The notes under the pieces are model-generated. The model worked only from the letters and a program-made list of their open reading frames with translations, was not told the DNA's origin and did not search any database. 6,146 nt of DNA from Rickettsiella sp. (GTDB lineage Bacteria > Pseudomonadota > Gammaproteobacteria > Diplorickettsiales > Diplorickettsiaceae). Location of the stretch: NCBI GenBank assembly GCA_031119195.1, contig JAVHYG010000102.1, positions 1 to 6,146 of the forward strand, given 5' to 3'. A program made the position numbers and the translations under genes. Of this stretch, positions 1 through 5,425 are shown in pieces (within the stretch, counting starts at the first letter, position 1; each line of letters begins with the position of its first letter).

Positions 1-657
1 TAAGAAAAACAAACTAAAAAAAACAATATAGCCCGATCGACCCATATTAATAAACAGTACATTGTAAATAGCAAGTAACCATAAACAGATAGCAAACAGG
101 CGCCATTTCTTGCTTGAAAAGGCAATCAATCCATAACAATAACTTGCAAAAGCTAATAAAAATCCAGTAAAAATATGATCTTTAAAAATTCCAGAATCAG
201 AGCCAAAGCGATGTAAAATATCCCATCCTGTAAAAAATTTGATAAAAGAAAGAACTAAAGTAATTGTAGTTGCTAATAAGAAAGCACAAACAGCATAAAA
301 TGCTACTTTCTCACTGAGAAATACAGAAAATAAAAAAAATCCTAGTAAAAATTTACTATATTTTAAAAGTATATGGAAAGCCTCTAATTGTGATGCTGAT
401 GTGTAACTAAGACCTATGACAAATAAACTAAAAAAAATGATAAACATTAACGCAATACGATTTGTACACAAAATTTTATATTTTTCTTCCCAATCTCCAG
501 CAAATAAAGAACAAAAAACACTAGCTATAAAAAAAATTTCTAAGGCAGCCGTGGATAATGGCAATACAAATCCGGTAATAATTGCAAAAATTTGACTTAG
601 GTAATTAAAGAAATTTTTAAATCTTGATGTCTTAATGGCAATTGAATAAGCAGACAT
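1..657 (-). CDS. O-antigen ligase / polymerase family membrane protein (N-terminal part, cut by window edge)
   Basis: The frame is open from ATG at 657 to the window edge, giving 219 residues with no stop; the C-terminal part lies outside. The protein is strongly hydrophobic, with membrane segments at about residues 22-55, 68-86, 98-115, 118-142, 161-180, 185-203 and from 208 on. Residues 205-210 read MGRSGY, a small signature I know from the WaaL/Wzy_C-type O-antigen ligase family, next to a membrane helix. Such proteins transfer undecaprenyl-linked polysaccharide to the lipid A-core on the periplasmic face of the inner membrane, or polymerise it. The start has an AGGGA ribosome site (663-667) five bases upstream. 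It follows the GT2 gene by 58 bp on the same strand, so co-transcription is likely. Ligase versus polymerase cannot be decided because the large periplasmic loop is missing. Confidence 0.72.
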   Translation of the reverse strand, partial: MSAYSIAIKTSRFKNFFNYLSQIFAIITGFVLPLSTAALEIFFIASVFCSLFAGDWEEKYKILCTNRIALMFIIFFSLFVIGLSYTSASQLEAFHILLKYSKFLLGFFLFSVFLSEKVAFYAVCAFLLATTITLVLSFIKFFTGWDILHRFGSDSGIFKDHIFTGFLLAFASYCYGLIAFSSKKWRLFAICLWLLAIYNVLFINMGRSGYIVFFSLFFL

Positions 658-715
658 ATCATTCCCTATAAATCTACATGGATCTTTGCAATAAGTTCCT
701 GTATTTAGAAAATAC

Positions 716-1477
716 CTAAACGCATTCTGTTTTATATAAATACATTAATTTTATATAACGATAAAAAACACCCGCTGCATTGGTAAAAGCCAATATAAAC
801 CCTTCACGTCCATCGAGAAAACCAAATCGTATAAAATAACCACGAATAAAACACCATAATCCATGCATAAAAGCTCTTAGAAAACTCGATTTTTTACCTT
901 GTTGATAGCCAAGTTTGGCACCAAAAGCTGAATAATCCTCTAACTTTATTAACATTTGACTTATATTCTCAATCGTATAATGAAAAATAGTTCCCTTTAA
1001 ATAAGCTAAAGAACCATAACCAATTATTTTTTCATGCACGATAACTGGACTGAATTGAATTGTGGGTTTATTTTTAAAAAAACGAATAACCGTATCGCTA
1101 CCCCAATCACCATATTTAATTTTTGTTCCGCAAAAAAAAGAAATTCGTTTTATGTGATAAGCATCTTCACTGACATTAGAGTCATTAACGATCTGTTTTA
1201 TTTCATCAATTAATTCTCCACTCAGTTCTTCATCAGCATCAATCGATAACACCCATTTTCCTCGTGCTTTACACAAAGCCCTATTCTTTTGCAGTCCAAA
1301 CCCAGGCCAATCAGTAACAAAAACACAGGGTGTATATTCTGCACAAATTTCTAGCGTATTATCTGAGCTGCCTGAGTCAAATATAATAATTTCATCTGCC
1401 CATTTGACAGATTCCAAACAACGGCGAATAGTACATGCTGCATCTTTGGTAATAATAATGACACTTAAAGCTAACAT
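716..1477 (-). CDS. Glycosyltransferase family 2, WaaE/KdtX (LPS core glucosyltransferase)-like
   Basis: This 253-residue GT-A fold transferase is of typical length for the WaaE/KdtX/LgtF group. Visible motifs are SVIIITKD (5-12), DSGSSDNT (34-41, nucleotide-sugar binding), WPGFGLQKN (57-65), DADEE (80-84, with the metal-binding D-x-D at 80-82), HEK (148-150) and DGREGF (222-227) before a hydrophobic, aromatic C-terminus. Family members act at the cytoplasmic face of the inner membrane and add a sugar, often glucose, to the LPS inner core. The exact donor and acceptor are inference. No Shine-Dalgarno sequence precedes the ATG; the upstream bases are almost all A/T, so initiation may be leaderless or weak. 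The O-antigen ligase-family gene follows 58 bp downstream. A perfect 6-bp AT-only hairpin (701-715) lies just past the stop and looks too weak to terminate. Confidence 0.85.
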   Translation of the reverse strand: MLALSVIIITKDAACTIRRCLESVKWADEIIIFDSGSSDNTLEICAEYTPCVFVTDWPGFGLQKNRALCKARGKWVLSIDADEELSGELIDEIKQIVNDSNVSEDAYHIKRISFFCGTKIKYGDWGSDTVIRFFKNKPTIQFSPVIVHEKIIGYGSLAYLKGTIFHYTIENISQMLIKLEDYSAFGAKLGYQQGKKSSFLRAFMHGLWCFIRGYFIRFGFLDGREGFILAFTNAAGVFYRYIKLMYLYKTECV

Positions 1478-1489
1478 TTTTAAATATTA

Positions 1490-1519
1490 ATGATAGAAAA
1501 TAAACCAAGCTTAAGTTAA
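1490..1519 (-). promoter_or_regulatory. Possible promoter for the GT2 gene
   Basis: On the minus strand TTAACT (1514-1519, 4 of 6 to the -35 consensus) is separated by 18 bp from TATCAT (1490-1495, 5 of 6 to the -10 consensus). Transcription would begin only a few bases before the ATG at 1477, which agrees with the lack of a ribosome site. In such AT-rich DNA a match of this quality is common, so the call is weak. Confidence 0.25.
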
Positions 1520-1567
1520 AAGAGAATACACCAGCCTTACGAGAAAACCCAGTGGTTTTAACGTGCT

Positions 1568-1707
1568 TAGGGCATATTGTCAATTGTGCTACGAGGAAAG
1601 AAAAAAAGTTGTTGAGTATCGCAACGGAATACTTAGCGTATGGGAGTAAAGAAACAAAGAAAAACAACTGCTTTTTAGCCATCATCGTGTATGGCAGCAT
1701 ATCCTAC
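1568..1707 (+). repeat. Palindromic dispersed repeat, copy A
   Basis: This is an imperfect inverted repeat with arms of about 45 bp (1568-1613 and 1663-1706). The arms meet in a perfect 7-bp stem, AGTTGTT (1607-1613) with AACAACT (1663-1669). Outside that the pairing is loose, about 60 percent, with many of the differences transitions. The 49-bp loop holds GAGTATCG (1614-1621) and a GAAACAAAGAAAA box (1651-1663), both shared in order with copies B and C. A partial inner stem (ATCGC/GCGTAT) is also visible. The element ends 3 bp from the stop codon of the GT9 gene. It is the most diverged copy and its ends are approximate. Confidence 0.55.
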
Positions 1708-1709
1708 TT

Positions 1710-2798
1710 TTATTCTCGCATCTTAGTTACAACATGAATCGCACTAATAACACGGTTTGCCGTCAAATTTTCTAAACAACGACTTCGACTTTTTACGTGT
1801 CGATCGCAACCTTCTTGTTGACAAGGAACACAGCTCCCCTCTGTTCCTTGAATTAAATAAACATTATTTTTTTGCTGAGATCCTATTTGGTTAAAAGGAT
1901 TTATAAGATTGTTCCAAGCTTTTGGCCATGGTCCCCACTTTACTGGATTCGTGGGCCCAAATAGAGCTACGGTAGGCACACCTAAAGCTGCCGCCATGTG
2001 CGTTACCACTGTATCTGGACCAATATAAACTTTGCTAAAACTTAATAAAAAAGCAAGCTGGCCTAAGGTCAAACAACCTACCATATTAATTGCATCTTCT
2101 TTTAAGTGATCGAGAATTTCACTCACTATTTTTTTTTCATCTTTTGTCTGATCACCTGAAAAAATAATAGTATAACCTGATTGTTGCAACCAATTTGCTA
2201 ACTGTAGCCAACCTTGCTTAACCCATTCTTTATAAGAAAACTTAGGAAAAACATGCAAAATAGCTAATTTCGATTTTTTTATATCAATACATTGTGAAAC
2301 AACCTTTATATCTTTTTCATTCCAGCTAAGAACTATCTCTGGAAAAGGAGTCAATTGTAGAATTTCTGCTAAACGAAGATTCATTATCAAGGTATGAGTC
2401 GATAAATTATCAAACTCCACTATTTCAGTTAATAAATATGATTTCCACCAACGACTTTTATCATCACCTAGCATACCAATACGATAAGGTGCTGCAAAAA
2501 AAGCATATAAAGTCGATTTATCGCCAGGTAATGTAGAGATAGACATATCGTAACGGCGAAAAATTTTTTTTATTAATTGGCAATGAGAAAAAAAATGAGG
2601 ATGCTCATCAATAGTTATGATAGCATGAATATCAGGATTAGAAGCCAAAATAGATTCTGTCCCTTTAAACACTAACACATCAATTTGGGTCGCTGGCCAA
2701 TGGCGCTTAAAAGTCCGAATCAAAGGTGTAACTAATAAAACATCGCCAATTCGGCGAGTACAAATAATTAAAAGCCTTCCTGGCGGTATTTTGACCAT
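1710..2798 (-). CDS. Glycosyltransferase family 9, LPS heptosyltransferase-like (WaaQ-type)
   Basis: This is a 362-residue protein of normal length for ADP-heptose:LPS heptosyltransferases (GT-B fold). The N-terminal domain opens with RIGDVLLVTPLIR (16-28), the acceptor-side signature. The C-terminal domain carries GPDTVVTHMAAALG (260-273), the ADP-heptose-binding motif, then PTVALFGPTNP (275-285) and a W-G-P-W stretch (288-291). A C-terminal cluster of four cysteines (323, 326, 331, 341; C-x2-C-x4-C-x9-C) resembles that of heptosyltransferase III-type proteins, but the sugar and position cannot be settled from sequence. It acts in the cytoplasm at the inner membrane, building the LPS core. 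The start has a close AGGG, only two bases before the ATG, so initiation looks weak. Repeat copy A lies directly after the stop, separating it from the GT2 gene, so the two may not share one transcript. Confidence 0.87.
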   Translation of the reverse strand: MVKIPPGRLLIICTRRIGDVLLVTPLIRTFKRHWPATQIDVLVFKGTESILASNPDIHAIITIDEHPHFFSHCQLIKKIFRRYDMSISTLPGDKSTLYAFFAAPYRIGMLGDDKSRWWKSYLLTEIVEFDNLSTHTLIMNLRLAEILQLTPFPEIVLSWNEKDIKVVSQCIDIKKSKLAILHVFPKFSYKEWVKQGWLQLANWLQQSGYTIIFSGDQTKDEKKIVSEILDHLKEDAINMVGCLTLGQLAFLLSFSKVYIGPDTVVTHMAAALGVPTVALFGPTNPVKWGPWPKAWNNLINPFNQIGSQQKNNVYLIQGTEGSCVPCQQEGCDRHVKSRSRCLENLTANRVISAIHVVTKMRE

Positions 2799-3060
2799 AT
2801 CCCTGATCGTTTTAATGTTGAACGATAATACACTCGAAAATTATCAAGAAAAAATTGAATTCCGAGTTAAAATTTCACTACTTGAATAGAATACTACCAT
2901 GAAATTGGTATCTTCAATAAAGAAGAAGTCAAATAAATTAGTTTAAGATCACAAACTTCTATTCAAAAATTTATTTCTTGTTTCCGACTAAAGTTAAAGA
3001 AACCTAAAAAGACATTTTTTTGTGAAATAAAAATATAACCTTTCTAACGCATACTAAGGC
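2799..3060. other. Gene-free AT-rich stretch with a 10-bp inverted repeat
   Basis: No coding frame is supported here. A perfect 10-bp inverted repeat, TTGAATAGAA (2882-2891) and TTCTATTCAA (2957-2966), encloses a smaller hairpin, TACCA (2895-2899) with TGGTA (2906-2910). This lies 80-170 bp upstream of the GT9 start and could be a leader or operator structure. I see no convincing promoter pair. Confidence 0.35.
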
Positions 3061-3187
3061 GTAACGTCATTTAGCGTGGATAAGTCAGAAAGCGAGATTT
3101 TTCGAGTATCGTAATGAAACATAGCGGGTATAACGAAACACAGAAAATAATGTGCTTTCTGATTATCACCGTGCCAAATGTCGTTAC
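3061..3187 (+). repeat. Palindromic dispersed repeat, copy B
   Basis: This is the best-preserved copy. The arms 3061-3093 and 3154-3187 pair at 28 of 33 positions with two small bulges, including a perfect inner 9 bp, TCAGAAAGC with GCTTTCTGA. The 60-bp loop holds TTTTTCGAGTATCG, then GAAACATAGCG, then ACGAAACACAGAAAA; the same blocks occur in the same order in copy C on the other strand. The element ends 3 bp from the stop codon of the small gene at 3191-3397, as copy A does for the GT9 gene. It could be a MITE or REP-like element, or act as an RNA hairpin at the 3' end of the minus-strand transcript. Confidence 0.68.
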
Positions 3188-3190
3188 ATT

Positions 3191-3397
3191 CTAATTATTT
3201 TTAGAAATATCTACTTTTACATCGCCAAAACATTGAATATTATAAAATTCATCTTTCAAATCTCTAAACCATTTAACACGCGAATCTATTCCTATAATTT
3301 CTCGGATAATTTGAAACATTTCTGCATAAGGATGATTGCATCCAAAATCATGTTCAAAGCTTGTACCATCTGATAAGGTAATCGTCACTTTACTCAT
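3191..3397 (-). CDS. Small acidic hypothetical protein (68 aa)
   Basis: I do not recognise this protein. It has an N-terminal strand-like segment (VTITLSDGTSFEHDF, 4-18), a helix-like middle (AEMFQIIREIIG, 25-36) and a strand-like end (FGDVKVDIS, 57-65). It carries 11 acidic and 8 basic residues. No signal peptide or membrane segment is seen. The start is well supported: an AAGGAA ribosome site lies 7 bases before the ATG at 3397. The start codon overlaps the end of the upstream small gene, so the pair is probably translationally coupled. Repeat copy B begins 3 bp after the stop. Confidence 0.6.
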   Translation of the reverse strand: MSKVTITLSDGTSFEHDFGCNHPYAEMFQIIREIIGIDSRVKWFRDLKDEFYNIQCFGDVKVDISKNN

Positions 3398-3644
3398 ATT
3401 TTTTCCTTTTTTGATAGAATTTGCCAGGCCTCTGCGCGTGTATAGTCGCTGAGGTAATGTGAAATGATGAGATGGTACGTAAGTTTTCGATTAGCCATGC
3501 ATTTAAGCAGGTATCTTCTCCTGCAATACATACATCGATCGGTCTTTGTATATGCGCAGCTATTTTAGGTGCAATACGTTTTTTAAACGCCGCACTATCA
3601 GTATGATTAAATAAATTTTGCTTATTGCTTACTTTATTAAACAT
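3390..3644 (-). CDS. Small basic hypothetical protein (84 aa), C-terminus possibly frameshifted
   Basis: I do not recognise this protein. The start has a strong AAGGGGG ribosome site (3649-3655) four bases before the ATG. Residues 1-54 look coding: G+C at codon positions 1, 2 and 3 is about 43, 35 and 24 percent. The segment FKKRIAPKIAAHIQRPIDV (20-38) is followed by CIAGEDTCLNAWLIE (39-53). The last 30 residues are rich in S, T, H, K and R and fit poorly. Over the same bases the -1 frame reads LTYHLIISHYLSD and then YTRAEAWQILSK, more natural protein, and stops at 3394, giving a classic ATGA overlap with the next gene. One extra A in the run near 3485-3488 would join the two. As written, the annotated frame overlaps the next gene by 8 bp. 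Net charge is clearly positive, opposite to its partner. Confidence 0.55.
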   Translation of the reverse strand: MFNKVSNKQNLFNHTDSAAFKKRIAPKIAAHIQRPIDVCIAGEDTCLNAWLIENLRTISSFHITSATIHAQRPGKFYQKRKKYE

Positions 3645-3671
3645 AATACCCCCTTGGAACCATTTTCTTTA

Positions 3672-3803
3672 GGGTATCTGGTCATTGGTACGAAGATGCA
3701 GACAAACCGTATTGTCGTTTTCGTAGCTTACAAACTAAAAGTATGTTTCGCTACTCAAAAACCCACGCTTTCTACTGCATCCTCACTTAATAACGAAATA
3801 CCC
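3672..3803 (-). repeat. Palindromic dispersed repeat, copy C
   Basis: This inverted repeat has arms 3672-3709 and 3766-3803 that pair at about 27 of 38 positions. They include GGGTAT/ATACCC at the tips and GATGCAG/CTGCATC within. Read on the minus strand, the loop carries TTTTTGAGTAGCGAAACATAC and ends with ACGAAAACGACAATA, aligning with copy B. An inner hairpin, GTAGC with GCTAC, is also present. It lies just upstream of the ribosome site of the 84-residue gene and is opposite in orientation to copy B, so the two copies bracket the two-gene unit as inverted flanks. Confidence 0.62.
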
Positions 3804-4173
3804 CAGATTGTGTATAAAATTGCCAATCTCTATGCAAACAATATATTTACGCTGCAATTATAATTATTTGACATAATGTTATTTTTATTTAAAAAAACAC
3901 ACAATCCACGTTACTTATGCTATTGACTTGCAAAACCTAGATTTATCTATCGTGAACGTTATTTTATAAATGATGAATAAACCCAGCTTTGAAAGCGACT
4001 ACTTTTTATTTTTAAGAATTATCACTGCTTATCATTAATCTTAACTAAGTAATCAGTTCCTTCCTTTCTTGACAAGATTCGTTTTTAGAAAAACCTTAAT
4101 GTTAGATATTACTAAATATAGTGTTTATTTTTTTTTGAAATAACTATATATTGTATATATGGATTTTACTTAC

Positions 4174-4201
4174 ATTGTTTTATACGAATACGTATAACAA
4201 T
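4174..4201. repeat. Perfect 7-bp inverted repeat, possible operator or hairpin
   Basis: TTATACG (4180-4186) and CGTATAA (4191-4197) are perfect inverted arms around a 4-base spacer. The symmetry extends outward to ATTGTT (4174-4179) and ACAAT (4197-4201) with a 2-base bulge. It could be a dimeric repressor site or a weak RNA hairpin; only four T follow on the plus strand. Confidence 0.35.
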
Positions 4202-4218
4202 TTTAGCAAAAGATTGCA

Positions 4219-4253
4219 TTATTCACAAGTTTTCAAAGGTTTTTTCACAAGTT
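4219..4253 (+). promoter_or_regulatory. Two DnaA-box-like sites 22 bp apart
   Basis: TTATTCACA (4219-4227) fits the TTATNCACA DnaA-box consensus exactly, and TTTTTCACA (4241-4249) fits the relaxed TTWTNCACA form. They are part of a direct repeat, TTCACAAGTT (4222-4231 and 4244-4253), spaced 22 bp, about two helical turns. A third exact match on the minus strand, TTATACACA, is at 3809-3817. Function is unproven; the region is not next to dnaA or another usual origin gene. Confidence 0.3.
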
Positions 4254-4398
4254 ATGCAAATAGTTACTCACCGTTAAAGATAACAAATCACTAAAATAAA
4301 ACCTTTTCTATAACCCGCAAAGAATCGAATAACTTAGATCTTGAGTTCAACTGGACTTGTATATTGCTAATAGCGATTAGAGAGACGAGGACCAAAAA

Positions 4399-4558
4399 CT
4401 ATAGTTTAGGGGTAAAAATTTCTTGGACTAATTGGTCACTTTTAATAGCTGTTGCGTTGATAGCATCGATAAGTGATCGATAATTAATCGGATTATTTGG
4501 GAAACAATATTTTTTACTAAAAATGAATTGAAAACCTTTGAATTCAATAAAATTTTTT
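4399..4558 (-). pseudogene. Displaced C-terminal reading frame of the 4428-4787 gene (-1 frame)
   Basis: In the -1 frame relative to the gene upstream, this stretch reads FIEFKGFQFIF, then FPNNPINYRSLIDAINATAI, then KSDQLVQEIFTPKL, and stops with TAG at 4399-4401. Over 50 codons its G+C at positions 1, 2 and 3 is about 36, 28 and 20 percent, the pattern of real genes here. The annotated frame over the same bases gives about 28, 20 and 36 percent, which is non-coding in character. The frames join if the A-run at 4553-4558 (T6 on the plus strand) had seven A instead of six. The restored protein would be about 129 residues, ending ...EKNFIEF...FTPKL. This is either a true frameshift mutation, a slippage site or a sequencing undercall. 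Confidence 0.6.
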
Positions 4559-4787
4559 CCAAAGGAAATTCTTGCCGTAACTCTGCAATTTTTTCGGAAA
4601 ATAAAGTAAGTTTACCTCTCAAGAAACGATCTTTTTTTGGTATTAATAAAGAAATAAAAATACTTTCTTTGATACGGGTGATTTTTATACTACTGTCTTG
4701 TACTCCTAGCTTATTAAATGCTTTTTTAATAGTATTATTCTGTGTTTCAAATTGATCTTGTTCAAGATTGTTTTTAACAAAAAACAT
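4428..4787 (-). CDS. Hypothetical protein, 119 aa as read, probably frameshifted
   Basis: I do not recognise this protein. I chose ATG 4787 because a GGAG ribosome site (4796-4799) lies eight bases upstream. A longer start at 4868 would add 27 residues of A/T-driven N, F, I and K sequence with no ribosome site, and it almost reaches the terminator of the mre unit. Residues 1-78 look coding (G+C at positions 1, 2 and 3 about 38, 24 and 18 percent). They include a polar N-terminus, a strand-like IFISLLIPKK and an amphipathic helix with SEKIAELRQEF. Beyond the A-run at 4553-4558 the composition reverses and the -1 frame takes over, so the last 40 residues as read are probably not the native ones. 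No membrane segment or signal peptide is seen. It stands alone between the mre terminator and a long gene-free region. Confidence 0.5.
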   Translation of the reverse strand: MFFVKNNLEQDQFETQNNTIKKAFNKLGVQDSSIKITRIKESIFISLLIPKKDRFLRGKLTLFSEKIAELRQEFPLEKILLNSKVFNSFLVKNIVSQIIRLIIDHLSMLSTQQLLKVTN

Positions 4788-4891
4788 CTTATATTCTCCA
4801 CTAATAATTTTTTTATGATGACTGAACTTTATTAACAAAAAATTAATAATAAAAAAATTGTTGAACAAGTTATTAATCGACTTAAACTTTT

Positions 4892-4914
4892 AAAAAATTG
4901 ATTAGGAATAATCA
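4892..4914 (-). terminator. Rho-independent terminator of the mre operon (likely)
   Basis: On the minus strand a perfect 6-bp stem, TGATTA with TAATCA around a TTCC loop (4899-4914), is followed by ATTTTTT (4892-4898). It lies 20 bases after the mreD stop codon. The stem is short and AT-rich, so strength is uncertain, but position and T-run fit. Confidence 0.55.
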
Positions 4915-4934
4915 CAAATCATACTAATAATAGA

Positions 4935-5420
4935 TTACTGCTGCATATCAATTAGATTTATTTTCAATAGCTTTTGTAATATTGGCCATAACAAAGCGCT
5001 TACTATTAAAGAAATCCATATCCAACGAAGTGCAATAGAAAACCCAAGAAAAGATTGCATCCAAACAAGTAACCCTTGGTAAATGAGTAGTAGTATAAAA
5101 ATAAATATGACTTGTTGTGTCGAAGGAAACATCCGAAATTGTAAATGAAAACGATAGGCCAAAAAAGTAATAACACATAAGGCCAAACTATGCTCACCTA
5201 AGTAACTTCCGTGTAATACATCAATGATTAAACCTAAAATCCAAGCTAAAGTTAAATGAATATGTTCAGGTAGAACCATAACCCAATAAATTAAGATCAA
5301 AGGAAGCCATAATGGATAAATTATGGCTAAGGTCGGCGTTAAAGGAATAATATTTAACACTATTGCCAAAAAAAAACTTAAGATAACAATCAACAATGTA
5401 GAAAAGTAAAGCTGTTTCAT
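4935..5420 (-). CDS. mreD: Rod shape-determining protein MreD
   Basis: This is a 161-residue integral membrane protein, close in length to E. coli MreD (162). It has about five hydrophobic segments, at residues 3-25, 30-48, 54-70, 80-115 (split) and 125-150. The features I associate with MreD are the P-L-W-L-P-L-I-L-I-Y-W stretch (36-46) and the G-L-I-I-D-V-L-H-G-S-Y-L-G-E-H-S-L-A-L segment (63-81). MreD works with MreC, MreB, RodA and PBP2 at the inner membrane to guide side-wall peptidoglycan synthesis. The start lies 5 bp after the mreC stop with only a weak ribosome site (AAGCGG), so translation is probably coupled to mreC. It is the last gene of the unit. Confidence 0.93.
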   Translation of the reverse strand: MKQLYFSTLLIVILSFFLAIVLNIIPLTPTLAIIYPLWLPLILIYWVMVLPEHIHLTLAWILGLIIDVLHGSYLGEHSLALCVITFLAYRFHLQFRMFPSTQQVIFIFILLLIYQGLLVWMQSFLGFSIALRWIWISLIVSALLWPILQKLLKINLIDMQQ

Positions 5421-5425
5421 GCCGC

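Larger units (their letters stand above)
3804..4398. other. Long gene-free intergenic region
   Basis: About 600 bp of very AT-rich DNA with stops in all frames and no recognisable gene remnant, tRNA or rRNA. It holds DnaA-box-like 9-mers, a hairpin at 4174-4201, an AT palindrome (TATATA-TTG-TATATA, 4145-4159) and a small 5-bp hairpin (4367-4380) shortly after the stop of the shifted frame at 4399. Promoters for the 84-residue gene should lie here, but I find no convincing pair. Confidence 0.6.

Noticed and set aside
1392..1700. Minus-strand open frame of 102 codons
   Set aside because: It spans repeat A and overlaps the well-supported start of the GT2 gene in another frame; composition is not coding-like.
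1552..1737. Plus-strand open frame of 61 codons between the GT2 and GT9 genes
   Set aside because: It lies inside repeat copy A, has no ribosome site and its translation follows the palindrome, not a protein pattern.
4069..4097. TTGACA at 4069 (and another at 3868) as plus-strand promoters
   Set aside because: No acceptable -10 element at 16-18 bp and no plus-strand gene downstream.
4222..4253. Direct repeats as a CRISPR array
   Set aside because: Only two 10-bp units with a 12-bp gap; no array structure and no cas gene.
4788..4868. Upstream start for the hypothetical gene at 4868
   Set aside because: The extra 27 residues are A/T-driven, lack a ribosome site and nearly reach the mre terminator; ATG 4787 has a clear GGAG.
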